Assembly (NCBI GenBank): GCA_965197675.1
Contig: OZ240221.1
Span: 372,001-436,000, forward strand
Direction of reading: 5' to 3'
Source of the DNA: G965197675 sp965197675
Lineage (GTDB): Bacteria > Chloroflexota > Dehalococcoidia > Plut-88900
DNA: 64,000 bases
A program made the position numbers and the translations under genes. The notes below the pieces were generated by a model. That model was not told the DNA's origin and made no database searches. It saw only the letters and a program-made list of their open reading frames with translations. The first letter of the stretch is position 1. Each line of letters starts with the position of its first letter. This document shows, one piece after another, positions 1 to 9,175 of this stretch.

Positions 1-696
1 CCTGGTGACGCTACCGCCAGAGCCCAAAGGGAACGCAGCTCCGCTTCCCTGGTCGGGCTGATCCGAAACGATGAGGTAGGCTGTAGAGCCGTCGTCAAGT
101 TCGACGGTGCCATTCAGGGAGGCGGCGGTGTCGGTCGGGAGCATGAGCATATTGACCATCTGCAGGGAGGCGAGGGAGTCGGCGCCCGGGGGAGTGCCTT
201 TGAACCACAGGCTAGATTCAGTGTCCTGGATATAGGTGTCGCTGCCGATTATGACCCCGCTAATCTCGATCATCTCTGCGTTGGGGCCCAGATTAATCTG
301 GAACCTGAGTCTGTCAGGCAGGACTAAAGACCCACTTAACCGCATGGAACCCTCGTCGCCACCGGCTTCTTCCACTGGGAAGAGAGCCAGCAGGTCTATC
401 TCTGCACTGAAGGAGAAGCTTTCGACCTGCTGTATTGCCAGGGCACTGCACGATGAAATTGTTACGGCATTATCGAGGGTTCCGTCGGAAGGGCATTCCA
501 CGGAGAGAGTGCCCTCACCTGAGACTTCGGTGTCGGGGGTGATACTAGCTGTGGGGGTGGGGACGGCAGTCGGTGTGGCAGTGGGATCGGGGGTTCCCGT
601 TGCCTCGGGTTCGCTGCCACAAGCCACCAGTAGTACCGTTGCCAGAAACACAGCCGCTACCAGGTAGAATATCTTCTTCAATTCGGTCCCCTTCAT
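1..696 (-). CDS. Lipoprotein, LppX/LolA-like, 3' end outside window
   Basis: The frame is open for 232 codons from an ATG at 696 to the window edge, so the C-terminus is missing. The N-terminus has a Lys-rich start, a hydrophobic segment and a lipobox (LVAC, Cys26), followed by a Thr/Pro-rich linker, as expected for a lipoprotein anchored outside the cytoplasmic membrane. The domain after residue 60 alternates polar and hydrophobic residues (for example RLSGSLVLPDRLRFQI) and resembles the LppX/LolA-like beta fold that carries lipids, but no single motif proves it. No strong ribosome binding site is visible before the ATG. The function is inferred only from the fold-like pattern. Confidence 0.75.
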   Translation of the reverse strand, partial: MKGTELKKIFYLVAAVFLATVLLVACGSEPEATGTPDPTATPTAVPTPTASITPDTEVSGEGTLSVECPSDGTLDNAVTISSCSALAIQQVESFSFSAEIDLLALFPVEEAGGDEGSMRLSGSLVLPDRLRFQINLGPNAEMIEISGVIIGSDTYIQDTESSLWFKGTPPGADSLASLQMVNMLMLPTDTAASLNGTVELDDGSTAYLIVSDQPDQGSGAAFPLGSGGSVTR

Positions 697-1229
697 TCAG
701 GTTGCCGATGTTGTTCACTCACCGACTGCTCCTTGAATCATAACACATCTCTAACAGGGTCTAAAGTCGGAGAGAGGGAGACCAGGGCTATTTGGCCGGC
801 CAAGACACGGGCAGTGGTTGATGGGGACGGCGAAATGCATGGGGACCTATTCTTGACGGTAGGCAGTACGAAGCTGTCCAACACTGGACCTACACCGCCG
901 GCATGAACCCTCACGCTGAGGTTCGTTCTGGACTGTAGGTAAGACCCGAGGCCGTGCCTCTGCGCGCCGTACGGAAGGCCCTGCGCTCCCGGTCCCGCCT
1001 GTCCCCCTGTTCTCGACATCCGTTATCCCGCGCCAACCTAGCGGCAGCTGGATTGGCCCCGTGTTCGCTGATGCGCTCCCGGTCGAGTCTTCCAACACAG
1101 GCGTCCTGGTATCCTTCGTGGCGGCCGGTACTGTGGGAAAATCCTTTGTGATATACTCCGCCCGATGAGTGAGATGACACGCCGCACTGAGCGGTTATGT
1201 CTGTGCCAACAACGACGTAAGGGGAAGGT
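697..1229. other. Non-coding or decayed stretch
   Basis: Short overlapping frames exist on both strands, but none has a convincing start, ribosome binding site or family motif. One minus-strand frame has Gly-rich collagen-like pieces (GGQAGPGAQG), perhaps debris of a protein like the collagen-like stretch of the neighbouring lipoprotein. I see no gene here. Confidence 0.4.
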
Positions 1230-1739
1230 ATGACAGTGCGCGCACTAGTGGCGGCAATCATGGTCATCGCTCTTGTCCTGCCGGTTGTTGCCTGCCAAGG
1301 AGATGCTGGGCTGGCCGGCCCTCCTGGTCCCGCGGGAGACATCGCCTCGCCGGCGTCCACACCCCCCAAGTGGGAGGCAGCGGAGTACACCAAGTACTTC
1401 GTCAAGGAGGCCATCAGCAAGTATGACTCAGAAGGTCTCGATGCCACCGTCGCCTACTACAACACCAAGGAGAGTGTGGACGGCCAGTGGTATGTCTTCA
1501 TCGTCGACGAGGAAGGCTACACCATAGCCCACCATGATCCGAAGTTTCGAGGTCGGGATCCCAGCCTCCGTGTGGACGCCACGGGATACTTCTACGGCGA
1601 CGACTTGCTGGGTGCTACCGAGTCGGGACGCTGGGTAGACTACGTGCTGCTGAATCCCGAAACGGGTGATGACCGGCAGAAGCACACCTGGGCGGTGCGC
1701 CATGACGGGTTGATCTTCGGGTCGGGCTGGTACGAATAG
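1230..1739 (+). CDS. Cache-domain lipoprotein
   Basis: This 169-residue protein has a hydrophobic leader ending in VVAC (Cys22), so it is probably a lipoprotein. A short collagen-like Gly-Pro stretch (GPPGPAG) follows. Residues 48-169 look like a single Cache sensor domain: a long helix (AAEYTKYFVKEAISKY), then DGQWYVFIVDEEGYTIAHH, a GRD segment, and a terminal HTWAVRHDGLIFGSGWYE. Cache domains bind small molecules outside the cell. No transmembrane output domain follows, so it may act as a free binding protein or lipoprotein partner. The ligand is unknown. The start is preceded by AAGGGGAAGGT, a good ribosome binding site. Confidence 0.8.
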   Translation: MTVRALVAAIMVIALVLPVVACQGDAGLAGPPGPAGDIASPASTPPKWEAAEYTKYFVKEAISKYDSEGLDATVAYYNTKESVDGQWYVFIVDEEGYTIAHHDPKFRGRDPSLRVDATGYFYGDDLLGATESGRWVDYVLLNPETGDDRQKHTWAVRHDGLIFGSGWYE

Positions 1740-1780
1740 CTGCCAACGCCCTGGCAACCGACCTTTTTCCTAGGGTTGGG

Positions 1781-1888
1781 ATGTTAATGAAGCTCAATGG
1801 CTTCATGGAGCGGGTTCTTGGGCTGCACGGCATCAGCCGAATCGCCTTTCTATACATGGCGGCGGTCCTGATTCTTCGGATGCAATAA
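1781..1888 (+). CDS. Possible 35-residue membrane peptide
   Basis: A short frame runs from ATG 1781 to TAA 1888 and encodes one hydrophobic helix (ISRIAFLYMAAVLILRM). There is no clear ribosome binding site. It lies between the Cache lipoprotein and the decayed MFS gene and may be debris of the transporter region. It is offered only as a possibility. Confidence 0.2.
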   Translation: MLMKLNGFMERVLGLHGISRIAFLYMAAVLILRMQ

Positions 1889-1919
1889 GGGACTGGTTTG
1901 CTGATGCCACACTTGCCAG

Positions 1920-2707
1920 GTGCCCTGGCAAAGGGTTCTCTGCAAACGGCACATGATTGCTAACCCCACTGTCCCGTACTTCATGGCCGCCCTTGGAGTC
2001 CTCCTAATCGTCGTACTGATCATGGTGGAGAGACGCGCAATCCAGCCCCTGCTGGCATCTTTCCTGTACAGTTCCAGGGCGTTCTTGTCCTCCAACATTG
2101 CCCAGTTCCTGGTGGGGGTCGCCCTGATCATTGCTTTGGTAGCTGTGCCCCACATGGCCGCCACTGTCATGGAGAAGGGGGCCTGGGAGAGCGCCCTGCA
2201 CTTAGTCCGTTTGACAGCTGCCATTCCGGTGGGGGCGATAGTAGGAGGCCACACCTTGCGCTGGACCGGAGTGAGAGCGGTGTGCATAACCGGCCTTGCG
2301 TTTATGGGAGCAGGCTTGCTGACCATGAGCGGCTGGGAGACAGAGGTGGAGCAACTCAGGCTACCTGTCCCCTTGATCACGGCGGGTTTGGGATTTGGGC
2401 TGGTCATATCCTCCATAAGCGTCAGTGCTTTGAGCGCAGCGGCCTCATTGGTCACGGCATCACGAATGGTGGGGATGGCGTTGGGGCTGTCGGCCTTGGC
2501 TGCTTGGGGCATAGAGCGCTTCTACAGCCTGACCGCCCACGTGACGATTGGAGAGACATACGAGGAGACCCAGGCCCCTTTGATAGAAGCTGGGGTGACC
2601 GTGTTCCAGAACCTCTTCATGATCGCAGGGGCCTGCCCCTGATTGCTATTCTGCCGGGCCTGCTAATGAGAGTGGAAGATGTGGAGGAAGCGGAGAGCTT
2701 CGCCTGA
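1920..2707 (+). pseudogene. MFS drug transporter (DHA2-like), C-terminal remnant
   Basis: The frame encodes only the C-terminal half of a 14-helix DHA2-type major facilitator: several membrane helices (FLSSNIAQFLVGVALIIALV, AAIPVGAIVGGH) and the family stretch ASRMVGMALGLSALAAWG. The N-terminal half is absent. Residues usually found between ALSA and ASLVTASRMVG are missing, suggesting an internal deletion. Near 2630 a frameshift splits the last segment: one frame stops at 2642 while the sequence similar to a transporter tail (ILPGLLMRVED) continues in another frame to 2707. It is judged a pseudogene; a functional half-transporter is unlikely. Confidence 0.75.
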
Positions 2708-3027
2708 GGCTGTCCCCGCTAATACCGCAGGAACAAGAGGATGCAGTTGGCAGGCAAAAGCTGGTTGACGACCAAGTTGCTCAGAAAAGTTGTCGAGTGC
2801 TTCCCACTATAGTGGCCTGGACTGGGCTGGGCAACAGCACTTCACCCGTTTTGAAGGGCAATCGGCTACAAGTAATTGTTTTCCAATCCTGTTGAGAGTC
2901 GATCTTCACTCAGTGAGATCGACGCCGCATACCCCCGTCTCAGTGTACAGGTGGACTCGTTGCACACTGCTCGTGTCGATGATAAACTCACTCCCAGTCA
3001 TCGGGCGCTCCAATCCCCACACCAAGT
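2708..3027. other. Intergenic, no feature seen
   Basis: This stretch between the MFS remnant and the GH15 gene has no supported frame and no clear promoter or terminator. Confidence 0.4.
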
Positions 3028-4857
3028 ATGCTCCACTACGGACTCATAGGCGACATGTCCTCAGCAGCGCTTGTCGGGACCGACGGCTCCATCGACTGGT
3101 GCTGCTTTCCGCGCTTCGACTCTCCCAGTGTATTCTCCGCCATCCTCGACCAGGAGATCGGCGGCCGCTTTCGGATCTGTCCCGTCGGATCTGTCACCGA
3201 CACCAGGCAGAAATACCTCATGGACACCAACGTCCTCCAGACCACCTTCACTACAAGCACCGGCACGGTCTCCCTTATCGATTTCATGCCCGTGGTCGAC
3301 GACGGCAACCCGGACACGCCGCCGAACGCCTTACACCAGGTTCATCGCATCGTCACGTGCATATCCGGAGAGGTTGAGCTGAGCTGCGACTTCCAGCCCA
3401 GGCACGACTATGCCCGCTCTCTCCCCACCTTTCGCCCGCTGAGCGGCGAGACCACCGCCGTTCAGTCCCGAGGAGGCCGCCAGACTCTAGCTCTGCTGGC
3501 CAGCATCCCTCTTGCCATCGACGACCGGGGCGTCAGCTGCACCTTCACCATCACCCAGGGACAGACCGCTACCTTCGTGATGGTATACGGCCACGGCCAC
3601 CCGTCCAGCCTGGAGCGGCTCCGCACCTCCGAGAAACTCGACCAGACTCAGCGCTACTGGCGTGAGCTGGTGAGCGGTATGGGCTACGATGGACTCTGGA
3701 GGGACTCCGTTGTCCGCTCCTTCCTGGTGCTCCACCTTATGATGTATCGGCGCACCGGGGCCATAGTCGCCGCCCCCACCACTAGCCTGCCGGAGACCAT
3801 TGGAGGCACTCGCAACTGGGATTACCGCTTCTCCTGGCTGCGCGACTCCGCCTTCACCGTGGATGTTCTCTATCGCCTGGGGGACGCCTACGGCGCTGAC
3901 CGATACATCCACTGGCTGCTGGAGCAGTGCCAGTTGACCCGCCGCGAGATCAGCATCGTCTATGGCATCAGTCGCGGCTCATCGCTCCGTGAGTACACCC
4001 TGGATCACCTGAGTGGGTACGAGGGTTCACGCCCCGTCCGCATTGGCAACGGCGCCGCTCGACACCTGCAGCTGGACGTTTTCGGAGAGGTCATCATCGC
4101 CATTCACTCCCTGCTACTCCTTCATGGAGAGATACCGCCTGAAGCCTGGGAGCTGGTCCACGCCTTGGCCGAAACTGTCATGGCCCAGTGGCATCGCAAA
4201 GACCGAGGCGTTTGGGAGGTACGTGGACAGCAGCAGCACTTCGTGTACTCCAAGGTTATGTGTTGGGTCGCTCTCGACCGCGCCGCCTACATCTCCGACG
4301 CCATGGGAAACCGAAGGCTGTCCCGCCGCTGGTCCCAGGCTGCCCTCCGCATCAAGGCCGAAATACTGGACGCAGGATGGAGCTCCACCAAGCAGGCCTT
4401 CCGGCAGCGATACGGCCACGACGCCCTTGACGCTTCAAACCTGATCATACCCTTTTTGGGGTTGATACCCCGCGGCGATCCCCGGATTCAACAAAACGTG
4501 GACGCCATCGAAAGAGAGCTGACCGACGGCCCAATGGTCTGGCGATACCTGCCAGAGGAGACAGACGACGGACTGGAGGGCCAGCAGGAGGGCGCCTTCA
4601 CCCTGCTGAGCTTCTGGCTGATAGGAAATCTCATATACACCGGCCAGACCGACCGCGGCTTCGACTACTTCCACGAGATCATCACAAAGCAGGCCAACCA
4701 CCTGGGCCTTCTGGCCGAGATGTTCGACGCGGGCTCCAACAGGCAGCTGGGCAACTTCCCTCAAGCCTACTCACACATCGGCCTCATCCACACGGCGTTG
4801 AACCTCTCCAGCTTCATCGCAGATACCAACACCAGACGTAGATCCCGCCTCCGGTAG
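3028..4857 (+). CDS. Glycoside hydrolase family 15 (trehalase/glucoamylase-like)
   Basis: The 609-residue length is usual for bacterial GH15 proteins with an N-terminal beta-sandwich. The start HYGLIGDMSSAALVGTDG and CFPRFDSPSVF mark the N-terminal domain. GGTRNWDYRFSWLRD (about 259-273) and QQEGAFTLLSFWLIGN (about 519-534) mark the (alpha/alpha)6 catalytic barrel. The Glu in QEGAF matches the family general base by position; this is from family knowledge. Substrates in the family are trehalose or alpha-1,4-glucans, and the sequence alone does not decide which. No signal peptide is present, so it should be cytoplasmic, fitting trehalose or storage-glucan breakdown. It stands alone; the frame upstream closes at 2985, so the ATG at 3028 is the first possible. 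Confidence 0.92.
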   Translation: MLHYGLIGDMSSAALVGTDGSIDWCCFPRFDSPSVFSAILDQEIGGRFRICPVGSVTDTRQKYLMDTNVLQTTFTTSTGTVSLIDFMPVVDDGNPDTPPNALHQVHRIVTCISGEVELSCDFQPRHDYARSLPTFRPLSGETTAVQSRGGRQTLALLASIPLAIDDRGVSCTFTITQGQTATFVMVYGHGHPSSLERLRTSEKLDQTQRYWRELVSGMGYDGLWRDSVVRSFLVLHLMMYRRTGAIVAAPTTSLPETIGGTRNWDYRFSWLRDSAFTVDVLYRLGDAYGADRYIHWLLEQCQLTRREISIVYGISRGSSLREYTLDHLSGYEGSRPVRIGNGAARHLQLDVFGEVIIAIHSLLLLHGEIPPEAWELVHALAETVMAQWHRKDRGVWEVRGQQQHFVYSKVMCWVALDRAAYISDAMGNRRLSRRWSQAALRIKAEILDAGWSSTKQAFRQRYGHDALDASNLIIPFLGLIPRGDPRIQQNVDAIERELTDGPMVWRYLPEETDDGLEGQQEGAFTLLSFWLIGNLIYTGQTDRGFDYFHEIITKQANHLGLLAEMFDAGSNRQLGNFPQAYSHIGLIHTALNLSSFIADTNTRRRSRLR

Positions 4858-5093
4858 CCTCTCGGACATGGTGACGCAAACCTCCCACCTAAATTGGCGT
4901 CAGTCCTTATGATGGGTATCCCCTGGGCAGGCAGATGATCAGCCTTCTTGCGTGACGCATCACCCGGCCCGGAAGGGTGTTCAATGCGAATCGCACTGCT
5001 TTCAGACGACTGCTCACTCACTGTCTTCCCAATACTAGCAGCTTCATCGCAGAGTTAAGCCTGTCTGTCCAATAGGGTATGAGACAGTTAAGG

Positions 5094-5408
5094 TTAGACC
5101 AAGCTTGGGTGGCATTGTTCAAGATACGCCGTCGAGGTTCTGTCGTCCAGTGAGTGATGAAGCCGACTCGTGTCGTAAATATGCTTCCAGCGCCGGAGTG
5201 CTCGATTGAGCAGACAGGTCTCCAGGTCTCCGTCATACAGCTCGTAGAACCCCTCCCAGACAGGCAGATAGGTTCCAATGCTGGAAGGTCTGGCGGCTAA
5301 TGCCGTAGTAGCGACAGGTGAGGGTAGCGTTGTTCCCATGGGCTTGGTAGTAGTCAAACCACTTTAGTCTGCGTCGGGCTTCTCTGCTCAGCTGGGTGAT
5401 GTCTGTCT
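5094..5408 (-). pseudogene. IS481-like transposase remnant
   Basis: Reading the minus strand, the first part encodes a helix-turn-helix typical of IS481-type transposases (REARRRLKWFDYYQAHGN, then YYGISRQTFQHW). After a frame change it jumps to the C-terminal end of the integrase core (PVWEGFYELYDGDLE, RRWKHIYDTSRLHHSL). The central DDE region is deleted. The element is inactive. It lies downstream of GH15 and before midA, with a TAAATTGG-type motif near 4890 that recurs at other IS scars in the window (about 22720). Confidence 0.8.
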
Positions 5409-5549
5409 AACCCATTTGATCCTCGGTACCCTGCTCTGGTTATCCTCATGATGACACTATTCTATGTGTCACCTATCATCCTGAACAAGATCAGACAAGG
5501 GAGTCATAAAACAAGGCACCGGATATAATGATGGCAGTGTAAACGACTT

Positions 5550-6761
5550 ATGACGAATAGCGAGCTTAAGAATCTCATAGCGGAGCGAATCAGGCGAGAA
5601 GGCCCCTTGAGTTTCGCTCAGTTTATGGAGATGGCCCTCTACCACGTTCCAGGAGGATACTACACTTCTCAATCGGAGCGTATCGGGCCTCACGGCGACT
5701 TCTACACTAGCCCCCTCGCTCACCCGGCTTTCGGGGTTCTCATTTCACTTCAGCTAGAGCAAATGTGGAGTTCATTGGGCAACCCTTTTCCCTTTTATGT
5801 CGTGGAGATGGGTGCTGGGAAGGGCATAATGGCAAGCGACATCCTGGCCTACAGCAAACATCTGAGCGACGGATTCGCTAAAGCTCTTAGATATCTGACT
5901 GTAGAGAGGTCTGCTCGACAGCAGACCTCAGGTGAATCACTGGTATCAATCAATCTTCCAGCGCGTAACCTCCGCGGCTGCGCACTCTCAAACGAGCTAT
6001 TAGATGCCATGCCTGTTCACAGGGTCGTTCAAAGGAAGGGGGCGCTGCGCGAACTGTATGTTGGTCTTGAGGGTGATGAACTCACCCAGGTCTTAGATGA
6101 GCCTTCCACACCTCGACTTCAGGAGCGCTTTGACGCGCTTGGCGTGTGCCTAGAAGATGGGCAGGAGGCAGAGGTCAACCTTCTCCTGGAGGACTGGATT
6201 AAAGATGTGGCTGCGGCGCTAGACCAGGGATATGTAATCTCCATCGATTACGGCTATCCAGCCAAAGAGCTTTACTCACCCAGGCGGCCCAAGGGCACAC
6301 TGACGTGCCACTATAGGCAGACCACCGGCAGTAATCCATTTCAAAGGGTGGGACAACAAGACATCACCACCCACGTCGACTTGACCTCCCTTAGCACACT
6401 GGGGGAGAAATATGGGCTGCAAACCCTTGAGATAGCATCCCAAGCCCGGTTTCTAACCAACATGGGCCTACAGAGCTTTCTAAAGCGTCTCAGGGCTTTG
6501 GGTCTGCCACACGGAGACTACAGCGCCAACCAGCTAGGGATGCGCAACCTCATAGACCCAGAGGGCCTGGGAAGGTTTGCCGTGGTGATTCAAGGTAAAG
6601 GAACAGGGGCTGAAAGTATATTGAACCTTTCTGGCGATGGTCCTAAAAGAGGGGAGTGGCTAAGTAGAGTTGATGGGCTACCGGTCCCTCTACTCACCGA
6701 GAACCACGTCAACCTTCTACAGGGGAAGTACCCTCACCTAGCATGGAGCCCACCGGAATAA
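5550..6761 (+). CDS. MidA/NDUFAF7-type SAM-dependent methyltransferase
   Basis: The 403-residue protein matches the DUF185/MidA family. EGPLSFAQFMEMALYHVPGGYYT is the family start, GPHGDFYTSPLAHPAFG follows, and VVEMGAGKGIMASDIL (about 83-98) is the SAM-binding glycine loop. SNELLDAMPVHRV and ISIDYGYPAKELY are further family signatures. The mitochondrial relative NDUFAF7 methylates an arginine of a complex I subunit; the bacterial target is not established, so a role in protein methylation is inferred. It is convergent with the reductase gene that ends 4 bases after it. Confidence 0.9.
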   Translation: MTNSELKNLIAERIRREGPLSFAQFMEMALYHVPGGYYTSQSERIGPHGDFYTSPLAHPAFGVLISLQLEQMWSSLGNPFPFYVVEMGAGKGIMASDILAYSKHLSDGFAKALRYLTVERSARQQTSGESLVSINLPARNLRGCALSNELLDAMPVHRVVQRKGALRELYVGLEGDELTQVLDEPSTPRLQERFDALGVCLEDGQEAEVNLLLEDWIKDVAAALDQGYVISIDYGYPAKELYSPRRPKGTLTCHYRQTTGSNPFQRVGQQDITTHVDLTSLSTLGEKYGLQTLEIASQARFLTNMGLQSFLKRLRALGLPHGDYSANQLGMRNLIDPEGLGRFAVVIQGKGTGAESILNLSGDGPKRGEWLSRVDGLPVPLLTENHVNLLQGKYPHLAWSPPE

Positions 6762-6764
6762 GCT

Positions 6765-7583
6765 TCAAAAGCCGGCTATGTCCTCGCCGCCGTCCACGCC
6801 TATGACTCCACCCGACATCCAGTGAGTCTCTCCCGTGGCCAGGGTGGCTATAGCCGCGGCCACATCTTCCGGGGTGGTCATCCGTCCACTGGGGTTGTTA
6901 TGAGAAGCCTTATCGATTAGTGCCTCGTGCCCGGGTATCTTTCTCAACGCGGGTGTATCGGTTACGCCTGCCCTTATTGCATTGACAGTTATTCCTTCAG
7001 AAGCCAGTTCGATGGCTAGCTGACGTACGTGGGACTCCAAGGCCGCTTTGGCCGCCGAAACAGCCCCATAGCTAGGAACAACCCGCTGAGAACCTGCGCT
7101 GGTTAAGGCATATACTCTGCTTCCCTCTCTCATGAGGCCTAGACCAACCAGATCTTGCACCCAGTAGACCAGACTGTTGGCCATCACGTCCAGAGTCATC
7201 TCCATCTGGCTCTGGGTTATGGCCTCTTCTGGATTTGGAGCGATGTAGGGCTTGAGAGTACCGAATGCCAGCGAGTGCACCAGCACCTTAATCACGGAAG
7301 ACCCGGAGTCATCCTTCATACGAGCTTGAACCTTGTTCAGAACAGTAGCTCGCTTCTCGGCTGAGGCGGCGTTGGTGTTGAAGAAAAGGGCCTCTCGACC
7401 GAAGGCGCGTATCTCTTCTTGTATCTTCCCTGCGTTGGGCAGTGTGGCCCGGGTATCCAAATGCACGCCGAAGATGTTTAGCTCCTTCTCGGCCAGCTTC
7501 AATGAGCAGGCAGCGCCAAACCCGCTGGAGGCACCCAGGATGAGGGCCCACTGAGAATTGGGATAGGGATTACTCAAACTCAA
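6765..7583 (-). CDS. SDR enoyl-ACP reductase-like protein (FabI/FabL type)
   Basis: The protein has an NAD(P)-binding loop GASSGFGAA (17-25), VHSLAFG (102-108, like the FabI VHSIAFA segment) and an active site Tyr172-x6-Lys179. The six-residue spacing is that of enoyl-ACP reductases, whereas ordinary SDRs have Y-x3-K. The C-terminal half keeps SEGITVNAIRAGVTDTPA and a GVIGVDGG tail. It would reduce trans-2-enoyl-ACP in fatty acid synthesis; a different enoyl substrate cannot be excluded. The start is a TTG preceded by AGGTGA seven bases upstream. It is the last gene of a five-gene minus-strand run beginning with citrate synthase. Confidence 0.8.
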   Translation of the reverse strand: MSLSNPYPNSQWALILGASSGFGAACSLKLAEKELNIFGVHLDTRATLPNAGKIQEEIRAFGREALFFNTNAASAEKRATVLNKVQARMKDDSGSSVIKVLVHSLAFGTLKPYIAPNPEEAITQSQMEMTLDVMANSLVYWVQDLVGLGLMREGSRVYALTSAGSQRVVPSYGAVSAAKAALESHVRQLAIELASEGITVNAIRAGVTDTPALRKIPGHEALIDKASHNNPSGRMTTPEDVAAAIATLATGETHWMSGGVIGVDGGEDIAGF

Positions 7584-7597
7584 AGCTATGTCACCTA

Positions 7598-7972
7598 CTA
7601 CATTGGGGATTTAGTCCTGACGATTTCCACCGCAGCCGAGGACAGGATACTGTTCTTTATGGAGACTTCTGGTTTGCTTACTTTGACCTTTATTCGATCA
7701 ACTGGATAGTCGGATAATATACGACGTGAGATCTCCTCGGCCAACGATTCGATAAGATTGCATTTCGGTCCCTCTATCACCGATTTGACCAGCCGATACA
7801 CATCTCCATAGTCCACCGTGTCATTCAAATCATCGGACTCTCCCGCTTTTCTTAAATCGACGGAGAGCTCTAAATCCACCCGAAACCTCTGGCCCCGAGT
7901 CTTCTCTTCTGGACTTACACCGTGGAACCCATAGAAGAGCAGTCCATCCAGGTAAATCTTGTCGGAAGGCAT
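7598..7972 (-). CDS. folB: Dihydroneopterin aldolase
   Basis: FolB converts 7,8-dihydroneopterin to 6-hydroxymethyl-dihydropterin in folate synthesis. The sequence shows YLDGLLFYGFHGVSPEE, GQRFRVDLEL, DDLNDTVDYGDVY, NLIESLAEEIS and KVKVSKPEVS, all typical in order and spacing, with the Lys of VSKPE expected in the active site. About 124 residues is normal. The ATG at 7972 is chosen because MPSDKIYLDGL fits the family N-terminus and avoids overlap with the upstream gene; an ATG at 7996 in the same frame would overlap that gene by 17 bases. Confidence 0.9.
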   Translation of the reverse strand: MPSDKIYLDGLLFYGFHGVSPEEKTRGQRFRVDLELSVDLRKAGESDDLNDTVDYGDVYRLVKSVIEGPKCNLIESLAEEISRRILSDYPVDRIKVKVSKPEVSIKNSILSSAAVEIVRTKSPM

Positions 7973-7979
7973 GACGGAC

Positions 7980-8549
7980 TCAGGAAGCTCTCCCATCTAG
8001 CCCCAACTCAGAGGCCACACCCTGCATGGCCTCTATAACCAGAGCTATGTGGTCTTTCATGTCCACACCCAACTGAGCAGTACCGTTGACTATGTCTTCA
8101 CGAAGCACCGATCTTGCGAAGGCCTTGTCCTTCATCTTCTTTTTGACAGAGCTAACCTGGACATCCATCAAGCTTTTGGTGGGCCTTACCAAGGCTACTG
8201 CCGTGACCAAACCTACTAGCTCATCTACGGCGAAGATAGCTTTGTCCATGAGGCTTTTTCGTTCCAGACCCAGATAATCGGCGTGGCATTGGATGGCATA
8301 TGTGACATCTTCGGGGTAACCACGTTCCCTTAGAATCTTGGACCCCTCCAGAGGATGCTCTTCTTGAGTGGGATGCACCTCATAGTCGAAATCGTGAAGA
8401 AGGCCAACCATGCCCCACTTACCTTCATCCTCGCCGTACATACGAGCGTAGGCCTTCATAGCTGCCTCAACCCCAATGGCATGCTTTCTCAAGCTCTCGC
8501 TCTTAGTATACTCTTCGAGCAATGCGAGCGCTTCTTGCCGAGTCTTCAT
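7980..8549 (-). CDS. HD-domain hydrolase
   Basis: This 189-residue protein carries the metal-binding HD pattern: His23 (RKHAIGVEAAM), His52-Asp53 (LLHDFDYE), His89 (QCHADYLG) and Asp109 (AVDELVGL). HEHP-like EEHPLEGSKIL lies between. HD proteins of this size are often phosphohydrolases of nucleotides or related compounds; the substrate is not visible. It lies between the selenocysteine peroxiredoxin gene and folB on the same strand with small gaps. AAGGAACC before the ATG serves as the ribosome binding site. Confidence 0.85.
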   Translation of the reverse strand: MKTRQEALALLEEYTKSESLRKHAIGVEAAMKAYARMYGEDEGKWGMVGLLHDFDYEVHPTQEEHPLEGSKILRERGYPEDVTYAIQCHADYLGLERKSLMDKAIFAVDELVGLVTAVALVRPTKSLMDVQVSSVKKKMKDKAFARSVLREDIVNGTAQLGVDMKDHIALVIEAMQGVASELGLDGRAS

Positions 8550-8600
8550 CAGAGGTTCCTTTTCTACAATATGGCCTATAGCCCTTGGAAAGAGTCCTAG

Positions 8601-9059
8601 CTATAGCTGCTTGAGCTTTTCGATTAGCTTCACTGCATCAGGCAGGTCCCGTTCGTATATCTCCACGTCTCTAACTGTTCCCTGCTTATCGATAAGGAAG
8701 CACGCTCGTTCACTGTATCCTTCGTCTGTCATGATGCCGTAAGAGTCGGCCACGGTTCCTTTGGGGTGGAAGTCGGCCAACAGAGGATACCAGAGACCGC
8801 CCAAACTATCCGCATAGACCTTGTGAGAATATACGCTGTCCACACTCACTCCCAGCACCTGGGAATCTATCTCCTGAAAGCCTTTGCGATTGGCTCTGAA
8901 GGAGGATAGCTCGTAAGTTCAGCCTCCTGTGAAGTCCAGCACGTAAAAGGCCAGTAAGACGTTTTTCTGCCCACGATATTGACTCAGGGTTACTCTGTCT
9001 CCAATAGTGGAATCGAGAGTAAAATCAGGTGCCATTTGGCCTACTGTTATCTTGGCCAT
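8601..9059 (-). CDS. Peroxiredoxin with predicted selenocysteine at residue 47
   Basis: The frame opens at ATG 9059 after AAGGAG and runs to TAG 8601, interrupted only by a TGA at 8919-8921 (codon 47). Upstream it encodes VGQMAPDFTLDSTIGD and LLAFYVLDFTGG, and downstream TYELSSFRANRKGFQEID, LGVSVDS and the rest of an AhpC/TSA fold. The TGA falls exactly on the peroxidatic cysteine of DFTGGCT, with no frame change, so selenocysteine is the likely reading. The full product of 152 residues is the usual length; reading TGA as stop would leave no active site. Peroxiredoxins reduce peroxides. The only other visible thiol is a Cys in SERACFLID, so a one-Cys type mechanism or an external reductant is inferred. 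It follows citrate synthase on the same strand. Confidence 0.85.
8871..8904 (-). promoter_or_regulatory. Candidate bacterial SECIS hairpin of the peroxiredoxin
   Basis: Starting 14 nt after the TGA, the message can form CUCCU/AGGAG below and AGAGCC/GGCUUU above a small internal loop, with a 9-nt apical loop beginning 27 nt after the TGA. The distance fits bacterial SECIS models (about 16-37 nt), but the first two loop bases are AA and not the expected G, so it is an imperfect match. Confidence 0.45.
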
Positions 9060-9175
9060 GTTTCTCCTTTCTTACATGAAGCATAAACTAGGAATCGAAT
9101 GGGTAGCGCTTCTCGCATCTCAAACAACGCACCTCTTCCCTGTCCAGCAGTAGCCGAATATCTAGCTAAGAGATG

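Noticed and set aside
236..667. 143-codon plus-strand frame
   Set aside because: It is the opposite-strand shadow of the partial lipoprotein gene, which has a signal peptide and lipobox.
738..1098. Overlapping minus-strand frames with Gly-rich collagen-like pieces
   Set aside because: No start signal, no continuous domain, and the similarity is too short.
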